Origin: JAVVHH01 sp964235765 | GTDB taxonomy: Bacteria > Pseudomonadota > Alphaproteobacteria > Acetobacterales > Acetobacteraceae | NCBI GenBank assembly: GCA_964235765.1 | Contig: CAXSDH010000014.1 | Coordinates: 1 to 60,194, forward strand | DNA: 60,194 bases | Direction of reading: 5' to 3' | Shown here: piece after piece, positions 24,989-33,612 of the stretch | Layout of the letters: each line of letters opens with the position of its first letter | How positions within the stretch are numbered: position 1 is the stretch's first letter | Notes under the pieces: generated by a model | Database searches by the model: none | What the model was told of the DNA's origin: nothing | The model's input: only the letters and a program-made list of their open reading frames with translations | Translations under genes and position numbers: made by a program

Positions 24989-26416
24989 ATGATGAAAACC
25001 TTGTTCCTGCAGCCGCCCTCATTCGGGGGATTCGACGGCGGCGCCGGCTCTCGCTACCAGGCCAAGCGGGAAATCAAGTCATTCTGGTATCCCACCTGGT
25101 TGGCGCAGCCGGCGGCTCTCGTGCCCGGCAGCAAGCTGATCGACGCACCCCCCGCCAACCTCGGCATGGAGCCCGTGCTGGCCGAGGCGCGCAAGCGGGA
25201 GTTGGTCGTCATCCACACCAGCACGCCCTCGTTCGCCTCCGACGTGAAGGTCGCCGCCGCCCTGAAGGACGCCAACCCGGCGCTGAAGATCGGCTTCGTC
25301 GGCGCCAAGGTGGCCGTGCAGCCGGCCGAAAGCCTGGAGCAAGGCGCGCCCATCGACTTCGTGGCCCGCAACGAATTCGACTTCACCTGCCTCGAAGTGG
25401 CCGAGGGCCGCGACTTCGCCGCCATCGACGGCATCAGCTACCGCGACCGCAACGGCGCCATCGTCCACAACAAGGATCGCACGATCCTCGAGGACATGGA
25501 CAGGCTTCCCTTCGTGACCGACGTCTACAAGCGCGACCTGCGCATCGAGGACTACTTCATCGGCTACCTGATGCACCCCTACATCAGCATCTACACCGGC
25601 CGCGGCTGCAAGTCCCGCTGCACCTTCTGCCTGTGGCCACAGACGGTGGGCGGCCACCGCTACCGCGTCCGCAGCCCCGAACACGTCGCCGCCGAGATCA
25701 AGCAGGCCATGCGCGACTTCCCGCAGGTGCGAGAGTTCTTCTTCGACGACGACACCTTCACCGACAACCTGCCCCGCGCCGAGGCCATCGCGCGGGAGCT
25801 GGGCCGCCTGGGCGTCACCTGGTCCTGCAACGCCAAGGCCAATGTTCCACGTGAAACGCTGAAGGTGCTGAAAGATAACGGGCTGCGCCTGTTGCTGGTC
25901 GGCTATGAGAGCGGCAACCAGAAGATCCTGCATAACATCAAGAAGGGCCTGCTGATCGACGTCGCCCGCAGGTTCACCAAGGACTGCCACGAGCTCGGCA
26001 TCAAGATCCACGGCACCTTCATCCTCGGCCTGCCCGGCGAGACGAAGGAGACGATCGAGGAAACCATCCGCTATGCCATCGAGGTCAACCCGCACACTAT
26101 GCAGGTCTCGCTCGCCGCACCCTATCCCGGCACCACCCTCTACAAACAGGCGGTGGAGAACGGCTGGCTCGACGCCGCGAACGCCGAGTTGATCGACGAG
26201 CGCGGGGTGCAGATCGCGCCGCTGCACTACCCGCATTTGTCGCACACCGAGATCTTCCAGAACGTCGAGGCGTTCTATCGCCGCTTCTACTTCCGGGCGC
26301 CGAAGATCGCCTCCATCGTGAACGAGATGGTGCGCAGCCCGCAGATGATGAAGCGGCGGCTACGGGAGGGCGTGGAGTTCTTCCACTTCCTGCGGGACCG
26401 CAAAACAGCGGCTTAG
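24989..26416 (+). CDS. hpnJ: hopanoid biosynthesis B12-binding radical SAM protein HpnJ
   Basis: A 475-residue enzyme with an N-terminal cobalamin-binding-type domain (about 1-150) and a radical-SAM core (Cys207-x3-Cys211-x2-Cys214 in Arg-Gly-Cys-Lys-Ser-Arg-Cys-Thr-Phe-Cys). HpnJ converts bacteriohopanetetrol glucosamine to the cyclitol ether by ring contraction. Start: ATG-ATG at 24989, 8 nt after hpnI. The open frame runs further upstream inside hpnI and was not used. The gene contains a parS-like sequence at 25843. hpnK, whose deacetylase product acts between HpnI and HpnJ, is not here. Confidence 0.93.
   Translation: MMKTLFLQPPSFGGFDGGAGSRYQAKREIKSFWYPTWLAQPAALVPGSKLIDAPPANLGMEPVLAEARKRELVVIHTSTPSFASDVKVAAALKDANPALKIGFVGAKVAVQPAESLEQGAPIDFVARNEFDFTCLEVAEGRDFAAIDGISYRDRNGAIVHNKDRTILEDMDRLPFVTDVYKRDLRIEDYFIGYLMHPYISIYTGRGCKSRCTFCLWPQTVGGHRYRVRSPEHVAAEIKQAMRDFPQVREFFFDDDTFTDNLPRAEAIARELGRLGVTWSCNAKANVPRETLKVLKDNGLRLLLVGYESGNQKILHNIKKGLLIDVARRFTKDCHELGIKIHGTFILGLPGETKETIEETIRYAIEVNPHTMQVSLAAPYPGTTLYKQAVENGWLDAANAELIDERGVQIAPLHYPHLSHTEIFQNVEAFYRRFYFRAPKIASIVNEMVRSPQMMKRRLREGVEFFHFLRDRKTAA
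25843..25858. promoter_or_regulatory. second parS-like site, inside hpnJ
   Basis: TGTTCCACGTGAAACG differs from the parS consensus (TGTTNCACGTGAAACA) only in the last base. It encodes Val-Pro-Arg-Glu-Thr with the Arg as CGT, against the CGC prevailing in this GC-rich gene, as if the DNA word is under its own selection. It is about 11.1 kb from the perfect site at 14722. Confidence 0.75.
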
Positions 26417-26447
26417 GCTTCCAGGATTCCGAAACGGGACCCCGCGA

Positions 26448-27701
26448 TCAGACCCACTCGCCCGCACGCATGAGCGGTTGCCGGGCGCCATCGGACGTGA
26501 GGCCGTCCACGTCCACGTCGCCCGAGCCGATCATCCAATCGATGTGGATCAGGCTCGTGTTGGCGCCCCGCTCGGCGAGTTCGGTGTCGGTGGCCGTCGT
26601 GCCGCCTTCGAGGCAGGTCCGATAAGCCTGGCCGAGAGCGATGTGGCTGGCGGCATTCTCGTCGAACAAGGTGTTGAAGAACAGCAAGCCGCTGGCCGAG
26701 ATCGGCGAGGAGTGCGGCACCAGGGCCACCTCGCCCAGATGCCGCGCGCCGCCGTCCGTGTCCAGCACGCGCTCCAGCACCTCCTGCCCGGTGCGGGCCT
26801 GGGCATGGGCGATGCGGCCGGCCTCGAAGCGCACCAGGATGTCCTGAATCAGCGTGCCCTGGTAGGACAGCGGCTTGGTGCTGCTGACGACGCCGTCGAC
26901 CCTGGCGAGATGGGGCGTGGTGAACACTTCTTCACTGGGGATGTTGGGGTTGCAGACGATGCCGTTCTTGGCGGGCTCCGCGCCGCCCAGCCACAGGTGT
27001 CCGTCCGCCAGTCCCACCCGCAGGTCGGTTCCTGGGCCGGTGAAGTGCAGGGCGGCGAAGCGCTTCCCGTTCAACTGCGCGGTCCGGGCGTGCAGCGCGG
27101 CGTTGTGGGCGGCCCAGGCCGCAACGGGGTCCGCTTCGTCGACCCGGGAGGCGGCAAAGATGGCGTCCCACAGCCGGGCCACCGCCTCATCTTCGGGCAA
27201 GGTTGGAAACACCATGCGGGCCCAGGCAGGGCTCGCGTAGCAGATGATGTTCCAGTTGATGCCGAAGTTGGTGATCAGCTCGAGCGCTGGGCGATAGGCC
27301 ACCGAGCGGGCGCGGTTGGCGCGGGCCACCCGGTCGGGGTCTTGGCCGGAAAGCAGCGACGGATCCTCGCCGCCGATCGCCATGCGGGCGGCGTTGCCGT
27401 GAAAGGCGGTCGCCATGCCCTCGAACAGCCAGGCAGGGGCATAGTCGAAGGCCGCGTCCGGCGCGTGCTGGAAGCGGGCAAGGGTCGCTTGCTCGTCGGA
27501 AAGCAGCGTGGTGACCAGCTTGGCGCCCGCCTTGTAGGCGTGTTCGGTGATGCGCCGCACCAGCGGCACCGCCTCCAGCGGCGCGGTCAACACCAATTCC
27601 TGCCCTTGCGCCAACCCGAGCCCGACACGAACAGCGACTTCGGCCAGGCGGTCGAGGCGGGCCTCGTGGGCGGGCCTGTTGGGGCGGGTGACGGCGTTCA
27701 T
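26448..27701 (-). CDS. M29-family aminopeptidase
   Basis: A 417-residue metallopeptidase of family M29 (aminopeptidase T/PepS/AmpS group), cytoplasmic. Metal-ligand motifs are Pro-Ser-Glu-Glu-Val-Phe-Thr-Thr-Pro (about 252), Phe-Glu-Ala-Gly-Arg-Ile (about 290), the His of Ser-His-Ile-Ala-Leu-Gly (about 355) and His-Ile-Asp-Trp-Met-Ile-Gly-Ser (about 385). Start and length agree with the family. It converges with hpnJ across a 31-nt gap and has no obvious functional link to the hopanoid genes. Confidence 0.92.
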   Translation of the reverse strand: MNAVTRPNRPAHEARLDRLAEVAVRVGLGLAQGQELVLTAPLEAVPLVRRITEHAYKAGAKLVTTLLSDEQATLARFQHAPDAAFDYAPAWLFEGMATAFHGNAARMAIGGEDPSLLSGQDPDRVARANRARSVAYRPALELITNFGINWNIICYASPAWARMVFPTLPEDEAVARLWDAIFAASRVDEADPVAAWAAHNAALHARTAQLNGKRFAALHFTGPGTDLRVGLADGHLWLGGAEPAKNGIVCNPNIPSEEVFTTPHLARVDGVVSSTKPLSYQGTLIQDILVRFEAGRIAHAQARTGQEVLERVLDTDGGARHLGEVALVPHSSPISASGLLFFNTLFDENAASHIALGQAYRTCLEGGTTATDTELAERGANTSLIHIDWMIGSGDVDVDGLTSDGARQPLMRAGEWV

Positions 27702-27801
27702 CGGGCCTCCAGGGTCAATGGCCTATCATACAAGGCCGGGTTGGTCCGTGGAACCCGGCGGCGGGCCCCCGTGTTGCGGCTGCGGTGTTTGGAGCGAGGC
27801 C

Positions 27802-28002
27802 ATGGTCAAGCCAGGCGACAAGGTGAAGTGGGGCACGCCGCAGGGCGAGACGCAGGGGACGGTGGAGAAGAAGGTGACTTCAACGACCAAGGTGAAGGGC
27901 CACACGGCCAAGCCGACCAAGGCGGACCCGCAATTCATCGTCAAGTCGGCCAAGAGCGGCAAGACGGCGGTGCACAGGCCTGAACAACTGAAGAAGGTCT
28001 GA
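27802..28002 (+). CDS. small DUF2945 / HVA1 TUDOR-like protein
   Basis: A 66-residue basic protein beginning Met-Val-Lys-Pro-Gly-Asp-Lys-Val-Lys-Trp, with Gly-Thr-Val-Glu-Lys-Lys and Pro-Gln-Phe-Ile-Val-Lys-Ser motifs, as in DUF2945 (hypervirulence-associated TUDOR domain) proteins. These fold as a small SH3-like barrel; their function is unknown, perhaps nucleic-acid or histone-tail-like binding. Frequent in soil alphaproteobacteria. The ATG at 27802 is preceded by GGAG with suitable spacing; the frame is open upstream but that part has no family character. Confidence 0.82.
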   Translation: MVKPGDKVKWGTPQGETQGTVEKKVTSTTKVKGHTAKPTKADPQFIVKSAKSGKTAVHRPEQLKKV

Positions 28003-28105
28003 CCATCGGCCTGCCATGGGCTGCGCTGGCCGCCGCGCGGCAGGGTAGGATTCCTCCCGCATTTGTGAGAGGCTGCTTGCCCAACGACCGCTCAAGGACC
28101 GACCT

Positions 28106-28876
28106 GTGCCCCTGTTCCGCCCATTGTTCTTATGCCTGCTCCTTCTCGTTACGGCGTGCGCGGCCCGGCCACCGGCGGGGGACGCCGCGGCGCAGGCCGA
28201 GTACCGGGAGAACAACGACCCGCTGGAGCCGATGAACCGGGTTTTCTACACGATCAACGACGGCATCGACACCTACGTGCTGCGCCCGGCCGCGGTGGCC
28301 TATCGCGCCGCCGTGCCCGGCGGCGTGCGGCGCCCCGTGCATAACGCCATCGTCAACCTCGGCACTCCCGCGCAGTTCGCCAACGACGTGCTGCAGGGCA
28401 AGCCGCGCCGGGCCGGGGATAGCCTGATGCGGTTCCTGATCAACAGCACCGCAGGCGGCGCCGGCTTCTTCGATGTCGCAACCGGCTGGGGCTATCCGGA
28501 CCATGACGCCGATTTCGGCGAGACCTTGGCCCTCTGGGGCGTGGGCGAAGGGCCGTTCCTGTTCCTGCCGATCCTTGGCCCCAGCAACCCGCGGGATGCG
28601 GTGGGGTTCGGCGCCAACGCGGCGCTCGACCCGCTGACCTGGGCGAGCTTCGGCGGCAGCAAGACGCTCGGCTTCGCCCGCCTCGGCGTCGGCGCGGTGG
28701 ATACGCGGGAGCGGCTGATTGACCCGATCGACAACATCAAGCGCGGCGCGCTCGACCCGTACGCGACGTTCCGCAGCCTGTATCGGCAGAACCGGGCCGC
28801 CGAGGTGGCCAAGGCGCGGCAGGACCGGCCCGGCACGGTGCCAGCCTGGTTCGATCGCCCGGCCGTCAACCCTTAG
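28106..28876 (+). CDS. mlaA: outer-membrane lipid asymmetry lipoprotein MlaA (VacJ)
   Basis: A 256-residue MlaA homologue that removes phospholipids from the outer leaflet of the outer membrane and hands them to a periplasmic carrier. GTG start with AGGA 7 nt before it. The lipobox is Val-Thr-Ala-Cys at about residue 18, then Asn-Asp-Pro-Leu-Glu-Pro-Met-Asn-Arg (about 38), Asn-Leu-Gly-Thr-Pro, Asp-Phe-Gly-Glu-Thr-Leu-Ala-Leu-Trp-Gly-Val and Leu-Gly-Pro-Ser-Asn-Pro-Arg-Asp, all typical. It may pair with HpnM, although no mlaFED genes are here. Confidence 0.94.
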   Translation: MPLFRPLFLCLLLLVTACAARPPAGDAAAQAEYRENNDPLEPMNRVFYTINDGIDTYVLRPAAVAYRAAVPGGVRRPVHNAIVNLGTPAQFANDVLQGKPRRAGDSLMRFLINSTAGGAGFFDVATGWGYPDHDADFGETLALWGVGEGPFLFLPILGPSNPRDAVGFGANAALDPLTWASFGGSKTLGFARLGVGAVDTRERLIDPIDNIKRGALDPYATFRSLYRQNRAAEVAKARQDRPGTVPAWFDRPAVNP

Positions 28877-29123
28877 CGGCGAAGGCGGGACGCGCGCGGG
28901 AACCGGCGATTTTCTCCGACGCGAACACAGGCCGAGCCTGGAGGCGTATCGCGGCCCATGGTCCCTTGCGCCCCCGGGGATGCCCGTGCAAGCGTGAAGC
29001 CGATAGGCTATCCTCGTGCGTTGTTGGCCTTGAAGAAGGGGAGTCGAAGCGGATGACCAGACGCCGGACAGCGGCCGTTTTCGTACGACATCACCCCGCC
29101 CAGCGCGCGTCGGAGTGGCGCTG

Positions 29124-30929
29124 ATGGACGGCGCGCAGTCTGCCGTCGCCCAACCTGCCGACATCGAGCGCCCGGTCGGCCTGCCCCCGCCGGGCAACGC
29201 GCTGTTCGGCAGCGACGTGGTGGCCGAGGCGTTGCAGGCGCTGCGCATCCCCTATGTCGCGCTCAACCCCGGCGCGAGCTATCGCGGCCTGCACGACAGC
29301 CTGGTGAACCACCTCGGCAACGACGCGCCGCAGATGCTCCTCTGCCTGCACGAGGAACACGCCGTCGCCATCGCGCAGGGCTGGGCCAAGGTCACCGGCA
29401 CGCCGATGCTGGCGGCCGTGCACTCCAACGTCGGCCTGTTCCACGCGACCATGGCCATCTTCAATGCCTGGTGCGACCGCATGCCGGTGATCGTACTCGG
29501 CGCCACCGGCCCCATGGACGCGGCGAAACGCCGTCCCTGGATCGAGTGGATCCACACCGCGCAGGACCAGGGCGCCATCGTCCGTCCCTATGTGAAGTGG
29601 GACGCGCAGCCGGGTTCGCCGGAAGCGGCGCGGGAGGCGCTGTTCCGGGCGGCCTGGCTGGCCCGCACCGCGCCGATGGGCCCCGTCTATGTCAACCTCG
29701 ATGCCGGCTTGCAGGAGGAACCGCTCGCCGCGCCCTTGCCGCCCATCGACCCAGCCCGGTTGATGCCGCCAGTCGCGGCCGAGCCTTCGGAACGGCTGGT
29801 GACCCAGGCGGTCGATTTAATGACCGCGGCCGCACGCCCGGTAATCCTGATGGGCCGCGTCGGCCGCGGCGAAGCTGCCTGGAACGCCCGTCTGGCGCTC
29901 GCCGAAGCGCTGGGCGCAAAGGTGCTGACCGACCTCAAGGTCGGCGCCGCCTTCCCTACCGATCATCCCCAGCACGCCGGCTGCCCGGGCGTGTTCCCGG
30001 TTCCAGAGGCAATGCACGAGGTCGCCGCGGCCGACGTCATCCTCAGCCTGGACTGGGTCGACCTGGCCGGCACGCTGCGCACGGCCTGCGGCGGCGAGAC
30101 GCAGGCGCGCGTGATCCAGGTCTCGCTGGACCACGCGCTGCACAATGGCTGGAGCATGGACCATCAAGGCCTGCCGACGGTCGACCTGTTCCTGGCCGCG
30201 GACCCGGACGCGGTTGCCCACGCGATGCTGGCCCGGCTGCGCCCGGATGGCGCGCCCGCAAAGGCGCAGGCGGCCGTCGCTCCGGGCCAGCAAGCAGCAC
30301 CCGGCACGCTCCTGGTGCCGGCGATGGCCGAGGCGCTGCGCCATGCGATCGCTGGGCGGCCCGTATCCCTGCTCCATCTGCCCCTGTCGTGGGACGGCGC
30401 CTCGTGGCCGTTCCGGCATCCGCTGGACTTCCTGGGCTCGGACGGCGGCGGCGGCATCGGCGGCGGCCCCGGCATCGCGGTCGGCGCCGCCCTGGCGCTG
30501 CGCGGCTCCGGACGGCTGCCGGTCGCCGTTTGCGGGGACGGGGATTTCCTCATGGGCGTCACTGCGCTCTGGACCGCCACGCACTACCGCATCCCCATGC
30601 TGATGGTGGTGGCCAACAACCAATCGTTCTTCAACGACGAGGTGCACCAGGAGCGGGTGGCGCGGATGCGCGGCCGCCCCGTGGAGAACAAGTGGATCGG
30701 CATGCGCATGACCGACCCCGAGATCGACGTCGCCGGTTTGGCCCGGGCGCAGGGGGCGCAAGGCTTCGGGCCGGTGCATGACGGGGCCGAGTTGGCCGGG
30801 GTGTTCGCGGCCGCGATCGCGGCCGTCGAGGCAGGCGGGGTCGCGGTGGTCGATGTGCGGGTCGCCACGGGCTACACGCCGGCGATGGCCTCGTCCCTCA
30901 CCATGGCGCCACCGGGCGGAAGGGCCTGA
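29124..30929 (+). CDS. thiamine-diphosphate enzyme, acetolactate synthase/decarboxylase type
   Basis: A 601-residue three-domain ThDP enzyme. The activating Glu is in Leu-His-Glu-Glu-His-Ala-Val-Ala-Ile-Ala-Gln-Gly (about 70-80), the central domain has Pro-Val-Ile-Leu-Met-Gly-Arg-Val-Gly, and the ThDP/Mg motif is Cys-Gly-Asp-Gly-Asp-Phe-Leu-Met-Gly with Asn-Asn after about 27 residues. The Asn-Pro-Gly-Ala-Ser-Tyr-Arg-Gly near residue 50 resembles benzoylformate-decarboxylase/oxalyl-type relatives more than biosynthetic IlvB. The ATG at 29124 follows GGAG by 8 nt; a GTG at 29115 is possible. It starts a same-strand run of four genes; the substrate is unknown. Confidence 0.85.
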   Translation: MDGAQSAVAQPADIERPVGLPPPGNALFGSDVVAEALQALRIPYVALNPGASYRGLHDSLVNHLGNDAPQMLLCLHEEHAVAIAQGWAKVTGTPMLAAVHSNVGLFHATMAIFNAWCDRMPVIVLGATGPMDAAKRRPWIEWIHTAQDQGAIVRPYVKWDAQPGSPEAAREALFRAAWLARTAPMGPVYVNLDAGLQEEPLAAPLPPIDPARLMPPVAAEPSERLVTQAVDLMTAAARPVILMGRVGRGEAAWNARLALAEALGAKVLTDLKVGAAFPTDHPQHAGCPGVFPVPEAMHEVAAADVILSLDWVDLAGTLRTACGGETQARVIQVSLDHALHNGWSMDHQGLPTVDLFLAADPDAVAHAMLARLRPDGAPAKAQAAVAPGQQAAPGTLLVPAMAEALRHAIAGRPVSLLHLPLSWDGASWPFRHPLDFLGSDGGGGIGGGPGIAVGAALALRGSGRLPVAVCGDGDFLMGVTALWTATHYRIPMLMVVANNQSFFNDEVHQERVARMRGRPVENKWIGMRMTDPEIDVAGLARAQGAQGFGPVHDGAELAGVFAAAIAAVEAGGVAVVDVRVATGYTPAMASSLTMAPPGGRA

Positions 30930-30931
30930 CA

Positions 30932-31900
30932 ATGAACCTTCAACTGAATCGCCGGGCCGCGCTGGGCCTTGCCATGCCCGCCCTGCTCCTCAGCCGGCGG
31001 GCATGGGCGGAAGACACGCTGAAGCTTGCCGTGGGGCAGCGCGGCAACTGGGAGACCTCGATCGCCGAGTTGGGACAGGAAGGCGGCTTTTTCCGCAAGC
31101 GGGGCCTGGCGCTCGACATCCTCTACACCGAAGGTGGCGGCCAGTCGCAGCAAGCGGTGATCGCCGGTGGCGTCGAAATCGGCGTCGGCGTCGGCACCTA
31201 CGGCGTGTTGGGCGCCTTCGCCAGGGGCGCCCCGGTGCGGGTCATCGGCAATGCCACGGTCGGCGCGCACGACCTGTATTGGTATGTCCGCGCGGATAGC
31301 CCGATCCGGACCATGCGCGAGGCGGCGGGCAAGACGGTGGCGTACTCGGTCGCCGGGTCATCGACCAACCTGGTGGTGATCGGATTGCAGAAAACGCTCG
31401 GCGTGCAGTTCCGCCCGACCGCGACCGGCAGCCCACCCGCCACCTTCACGCAAGTGATGTCCGGCCAGATCGACGTCGGCTGGGCCGCGCCGCCCTTCGG
31501 GGTGGACGCGGTCGAGCGCGGGGAAACCCGCATCGTGGCGCGCGGCAGCGACGTCCCGGCGTTCGCCGACCAGACCGTCCGTCTCGTGATCGCCAATGCC
31601 GCAGCGCTGCAGCGCAGGCCCGAGGTGTTCGCCCGCTTCATGCAGGCCTATCGCGAGTCGCTCGACTGGATGTACGCCGACCCGGCGGCCCTCGCGTTCT
31701 ACAGCACCTGGGCCCACATCCCGCTCGCCACCGCCACCCGGGCGCGGGACGCGTTCTACCCAAAGGCGAACCTCGATCCGGACCGGGTCATCGGCATCGA
31801 CGCCGTCATGGCCGACGCCGTCGAGTACCGCCTCCTGCCGGCGCCGTTGCGTCCGGACCAACTGAACACGCTCATCCAGGTGCCGGCGCCGATACGCTGA
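30932..31900 (+). CDS. ABC transporter substrate-binding protein, NMT1/SsuA type
   Basis: A 322-residue periplasmic binding protein starting 2 nt after the ThDP-enzyme stop. The signal peptide has Arg-Arg (residues 8-9) and ends near Ala-Trp-Ala-Glu at about 26. The mature domain has Glu-Gly-Gly-Phe-Phe-Arg-Lys-Arg-Gly-Leu, Gly-Gly-Gly-Gln-Ser-Gln-Gln-Ala, Gly-Gly-Val-Glu-Ile-Gly-Val-Gly and Ser-Gly-Gln-Ile-Asp-Val-Gly-Trp, characteristic of nitrate/sulfonate/taurine/pyrimidine-type (NMT1) binding proteins. No cognate permease or ATPase is in the window, so it either shares a transporter encoded elsewhere or has another role. Confidence 0.88.
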   Translation: MNLQLNRRAALGLAMPALLLSRRAWAEDTLKLAVGQRGNWETSIAELGQEGGFFRKRGLALDILYTEGGGQSQQAVIAGGVEIGVGVGTYGVLGAFARGAPVRVIGNATVGAHDLYWYVRADSPIRTMREAAGKTVAYSVAGSSTNLVVIGLQKTLGVQFRPTATGSPPATFTQVMSGQIDVGWAAPPFGVDAVERGETRIVARGSDVPAFADQTVRLVIANAAALQRRPEVFARFMQAYRESLDWMYADPAALAFYSTWAHIPLATATRARDAFYPKANLDPDRVIGIDAVMADAVEYRLLPAPLRPDQLNTLIQVPAPIR

Positions 31901-31937
31901 CCGAGGCGCCCCGGGCCGGAATAATGAGGAGGCCGCC

Positions 31938-33605
31938 GTGATCGCACACCGCACCAGCCGGGCAACGCTGCTTCTCGCCGGCGCCGTCGCGGCCACGCTG
32001 TTCGGGCCAGGCGCTTTCGCGCAATCCGCGGGCGCCCTCTCGGGCCAGGTCTCCTCGGTTCGGGACGGCCCGATGGAAGGCGTCGTCGTGAGCGCCAAGC
32101 GGATCGGCTCCACGATCACCGTCAGCGTCGTGAGCGACGAGCACGGCCGATACCGGTTTCCCGACGACCGCCTGGCCGAGGGGCGCTACGAGTTGGCCAT
32201 CCGGGCGGCAGGCTTTGAGCGGGACGGCGCCGAGCCGGTCGAGTTGGCCCCTGGCCGGCCGGGGGTCGCCGACATAAGGCTCAAGCCGGCCGCCGTCACC
32301 GCGGACGATCTCACCAACGCGGAGTTGCTGGCGAGCGCGCCCGGGCCGGACGACATCAAGCGGCAGATGCTGAACTGCACCGATTGCCACACGGTGCAGC
32401 GCATATTCGGGTCGCAGCACACGAAGGAGGAGTTCCTGGCCGTCATCGAGCGGATGGCGGGCTACTATCCCGGAGCGACCGACCTGCAGCCGCAACGCCT
32501 TGTGGGCAAAGACCGCCGCCCGCCGTTGCCGGCGGGGATGGAGGCGCCGGTGGCCGAGTGGCTCGCCAGCGTCAACCTAGCCGGCAGGAGCGAGCAGCCC
32601 TTCCCCTACCAGACCTTTCCACGCCCGACAGGCCGGGCCACGAAGGTCGTCGTGACGGAGTACGCGCTGCCCCGCCCCGAAATCCAGCCGCATGACGTGG
32701 TCGTCGACCGCGACGGCGCGGTGTGGTTCGCCCATTTCGGCGAGCAGTTCCTGTCGAAGCTCGACCCGCGGACCGGACAGACCACCGACTACCCCATCCC
32801 CGTCCAGCGGCCCGGCTCGCCGATGGGCACGCTCGATCTCGAGCTCGACCGCGACGGCAACCTCTGGATCGGCCTGATGTATCAAACCGGCCTCGCGCGT
32901 TTCGACCGGGCGACCGCGACGTTCCGCATCTATCCGCTGCCCAAGGAGTGGCTGACCGACAGCACGCAGCAGTCGCACTTCTCGATCGCGGGCATGGATG
33001 CCGATGGCAAGGCCTGGGTGAAGAACTCGGAGCGGTCGCAGGTCATGCGCCTCGATGTCGCGACCGGGTCGTGGGAGAACCTGGGGACGCAGAAGGATCC
33101 GGCGACCGGGCGGCCGGTCGGAATCTACGGCATCTACGCCGATAGCCGCAACAACGCCTACGTGCTCGAGTTTCCCTTCGGCGGCATCGGGCGCATGGAC
33201 GCCAAGGGCGGCCCGTTCCGGTTCTATCCCGCGCCGACCGCCAACGCGCGCGCCCGCCGCGGGCGCGTCGATTCGCAGGACCGGCTATGGTTCGCCGAAT
33301 ACGGCGGCAACGGTATCGGCATGTTCGACCCGGCTTCGGAAAAGATCACCGAATGGCGGATGCCGCTGCCCTGGGAGGCGCCCTATGACGTGGTGGCCGA
33401 CCGGCATGGCGAGGTTTGGTCGGTCAGCGAGACCTCCGACCGGCTCGGCCGGCTTAATCCCGCGACCGGGCAGATCGTGGAATACCTGCTGCCGCATCGT
33501 GCCAACATCCGGCGGGTGTTCGTGGACGACCGGAACGGCCCGGTGTCGGTCTGGTTCGGCAGCAACCTCGGCGCCGCCGTCGTCAAGGTCGAGCCGTTGG
33601 ATTGA
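31938..33605 (+). CDS. secreted Vgb-like beta-propeller protein with c-type haem motif
   Basis: A 555-residue exported protein. GTG start with GAGGAGG 5 nt before it; signal peptide ending near Ala-Phe-Ala-Gln (about 28). Three parts are visible: a CarboxypepD_reg-like beta domain (about 32-115, Gly-Arg-Tyr-Arg-Phe), a short domain with one haem-c site Cys-Thr-Asp-Cys-His (about 152-156), and a virginiamycin-B-lyase-like propeller (about 235-555) with repeats such as Asp-Gly-Ala-Val-Trp-Phe, Asp-Gly-Asn-Leu-Trp-Ile and Asp-Arg-Leu-Trp-Phe-Ala-Glu. It may be a periplasmic quinone- or haem-linked oxidoreductase or a sensor; a lyase activity is not implied. The co-directional neighbours suggest a catabolic operon. 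Confidence 0.8.
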   Translation: MIAHRTSRATLLLAGAVAATLFGPGAFAQSAGALSGQVSSVRDGPMEGVVVSAKRIGSTITVSVVSDEHGRYRFPDDRLAEGRYELAIRAAGFERDGAEPVELAPGRPGVADIRLKPAAVTADDLTNAELLASAPGPDDIKRQMLNCTDCHTVQRIFGSQHTKEEFLAVIERMAGYYPGATDLQPQRLVGKDRRPPLPAGMEAPVAEWLASVNLAGRSEQPFPYQTFPRPTGRATKVVVTEYALPRPEIQPHDVVVDRDGAVWFAHFGEQFLSKLDPRTGQTTDYPIPVQRPGSPMGTLDLELDRDGNLWIGLMYQTGLARFDRATATFRIYPLPKEWLTDSTQQSHFSIAGMDADGKAWVKNSERSQVMRLDVATGSWENLGTQKDPATGRPVGIYGIYADSRNNAYVLEFPFGGIGRMDAKGGPFRFYPAPTANARARRGRVDSQDRLWFAEYGGNGIGMFDPASEKITEWRMPLPWEAPYDVVADRHGEVWSVSETSDRLGRLNPATGQIVEYLLPHRANIRRVFVDDRNGPVSVWFGSNLGAAVVKVEPLD

Positions 33606-33612
33606 AGGCGCC

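Noticed and set aside
28877..29123. Search for a riboswitch before the ThDP-enzyme operon
   Set aside because: No recognisable TPP (THI box) or other aptamer core, and no clear terminator hairpin.
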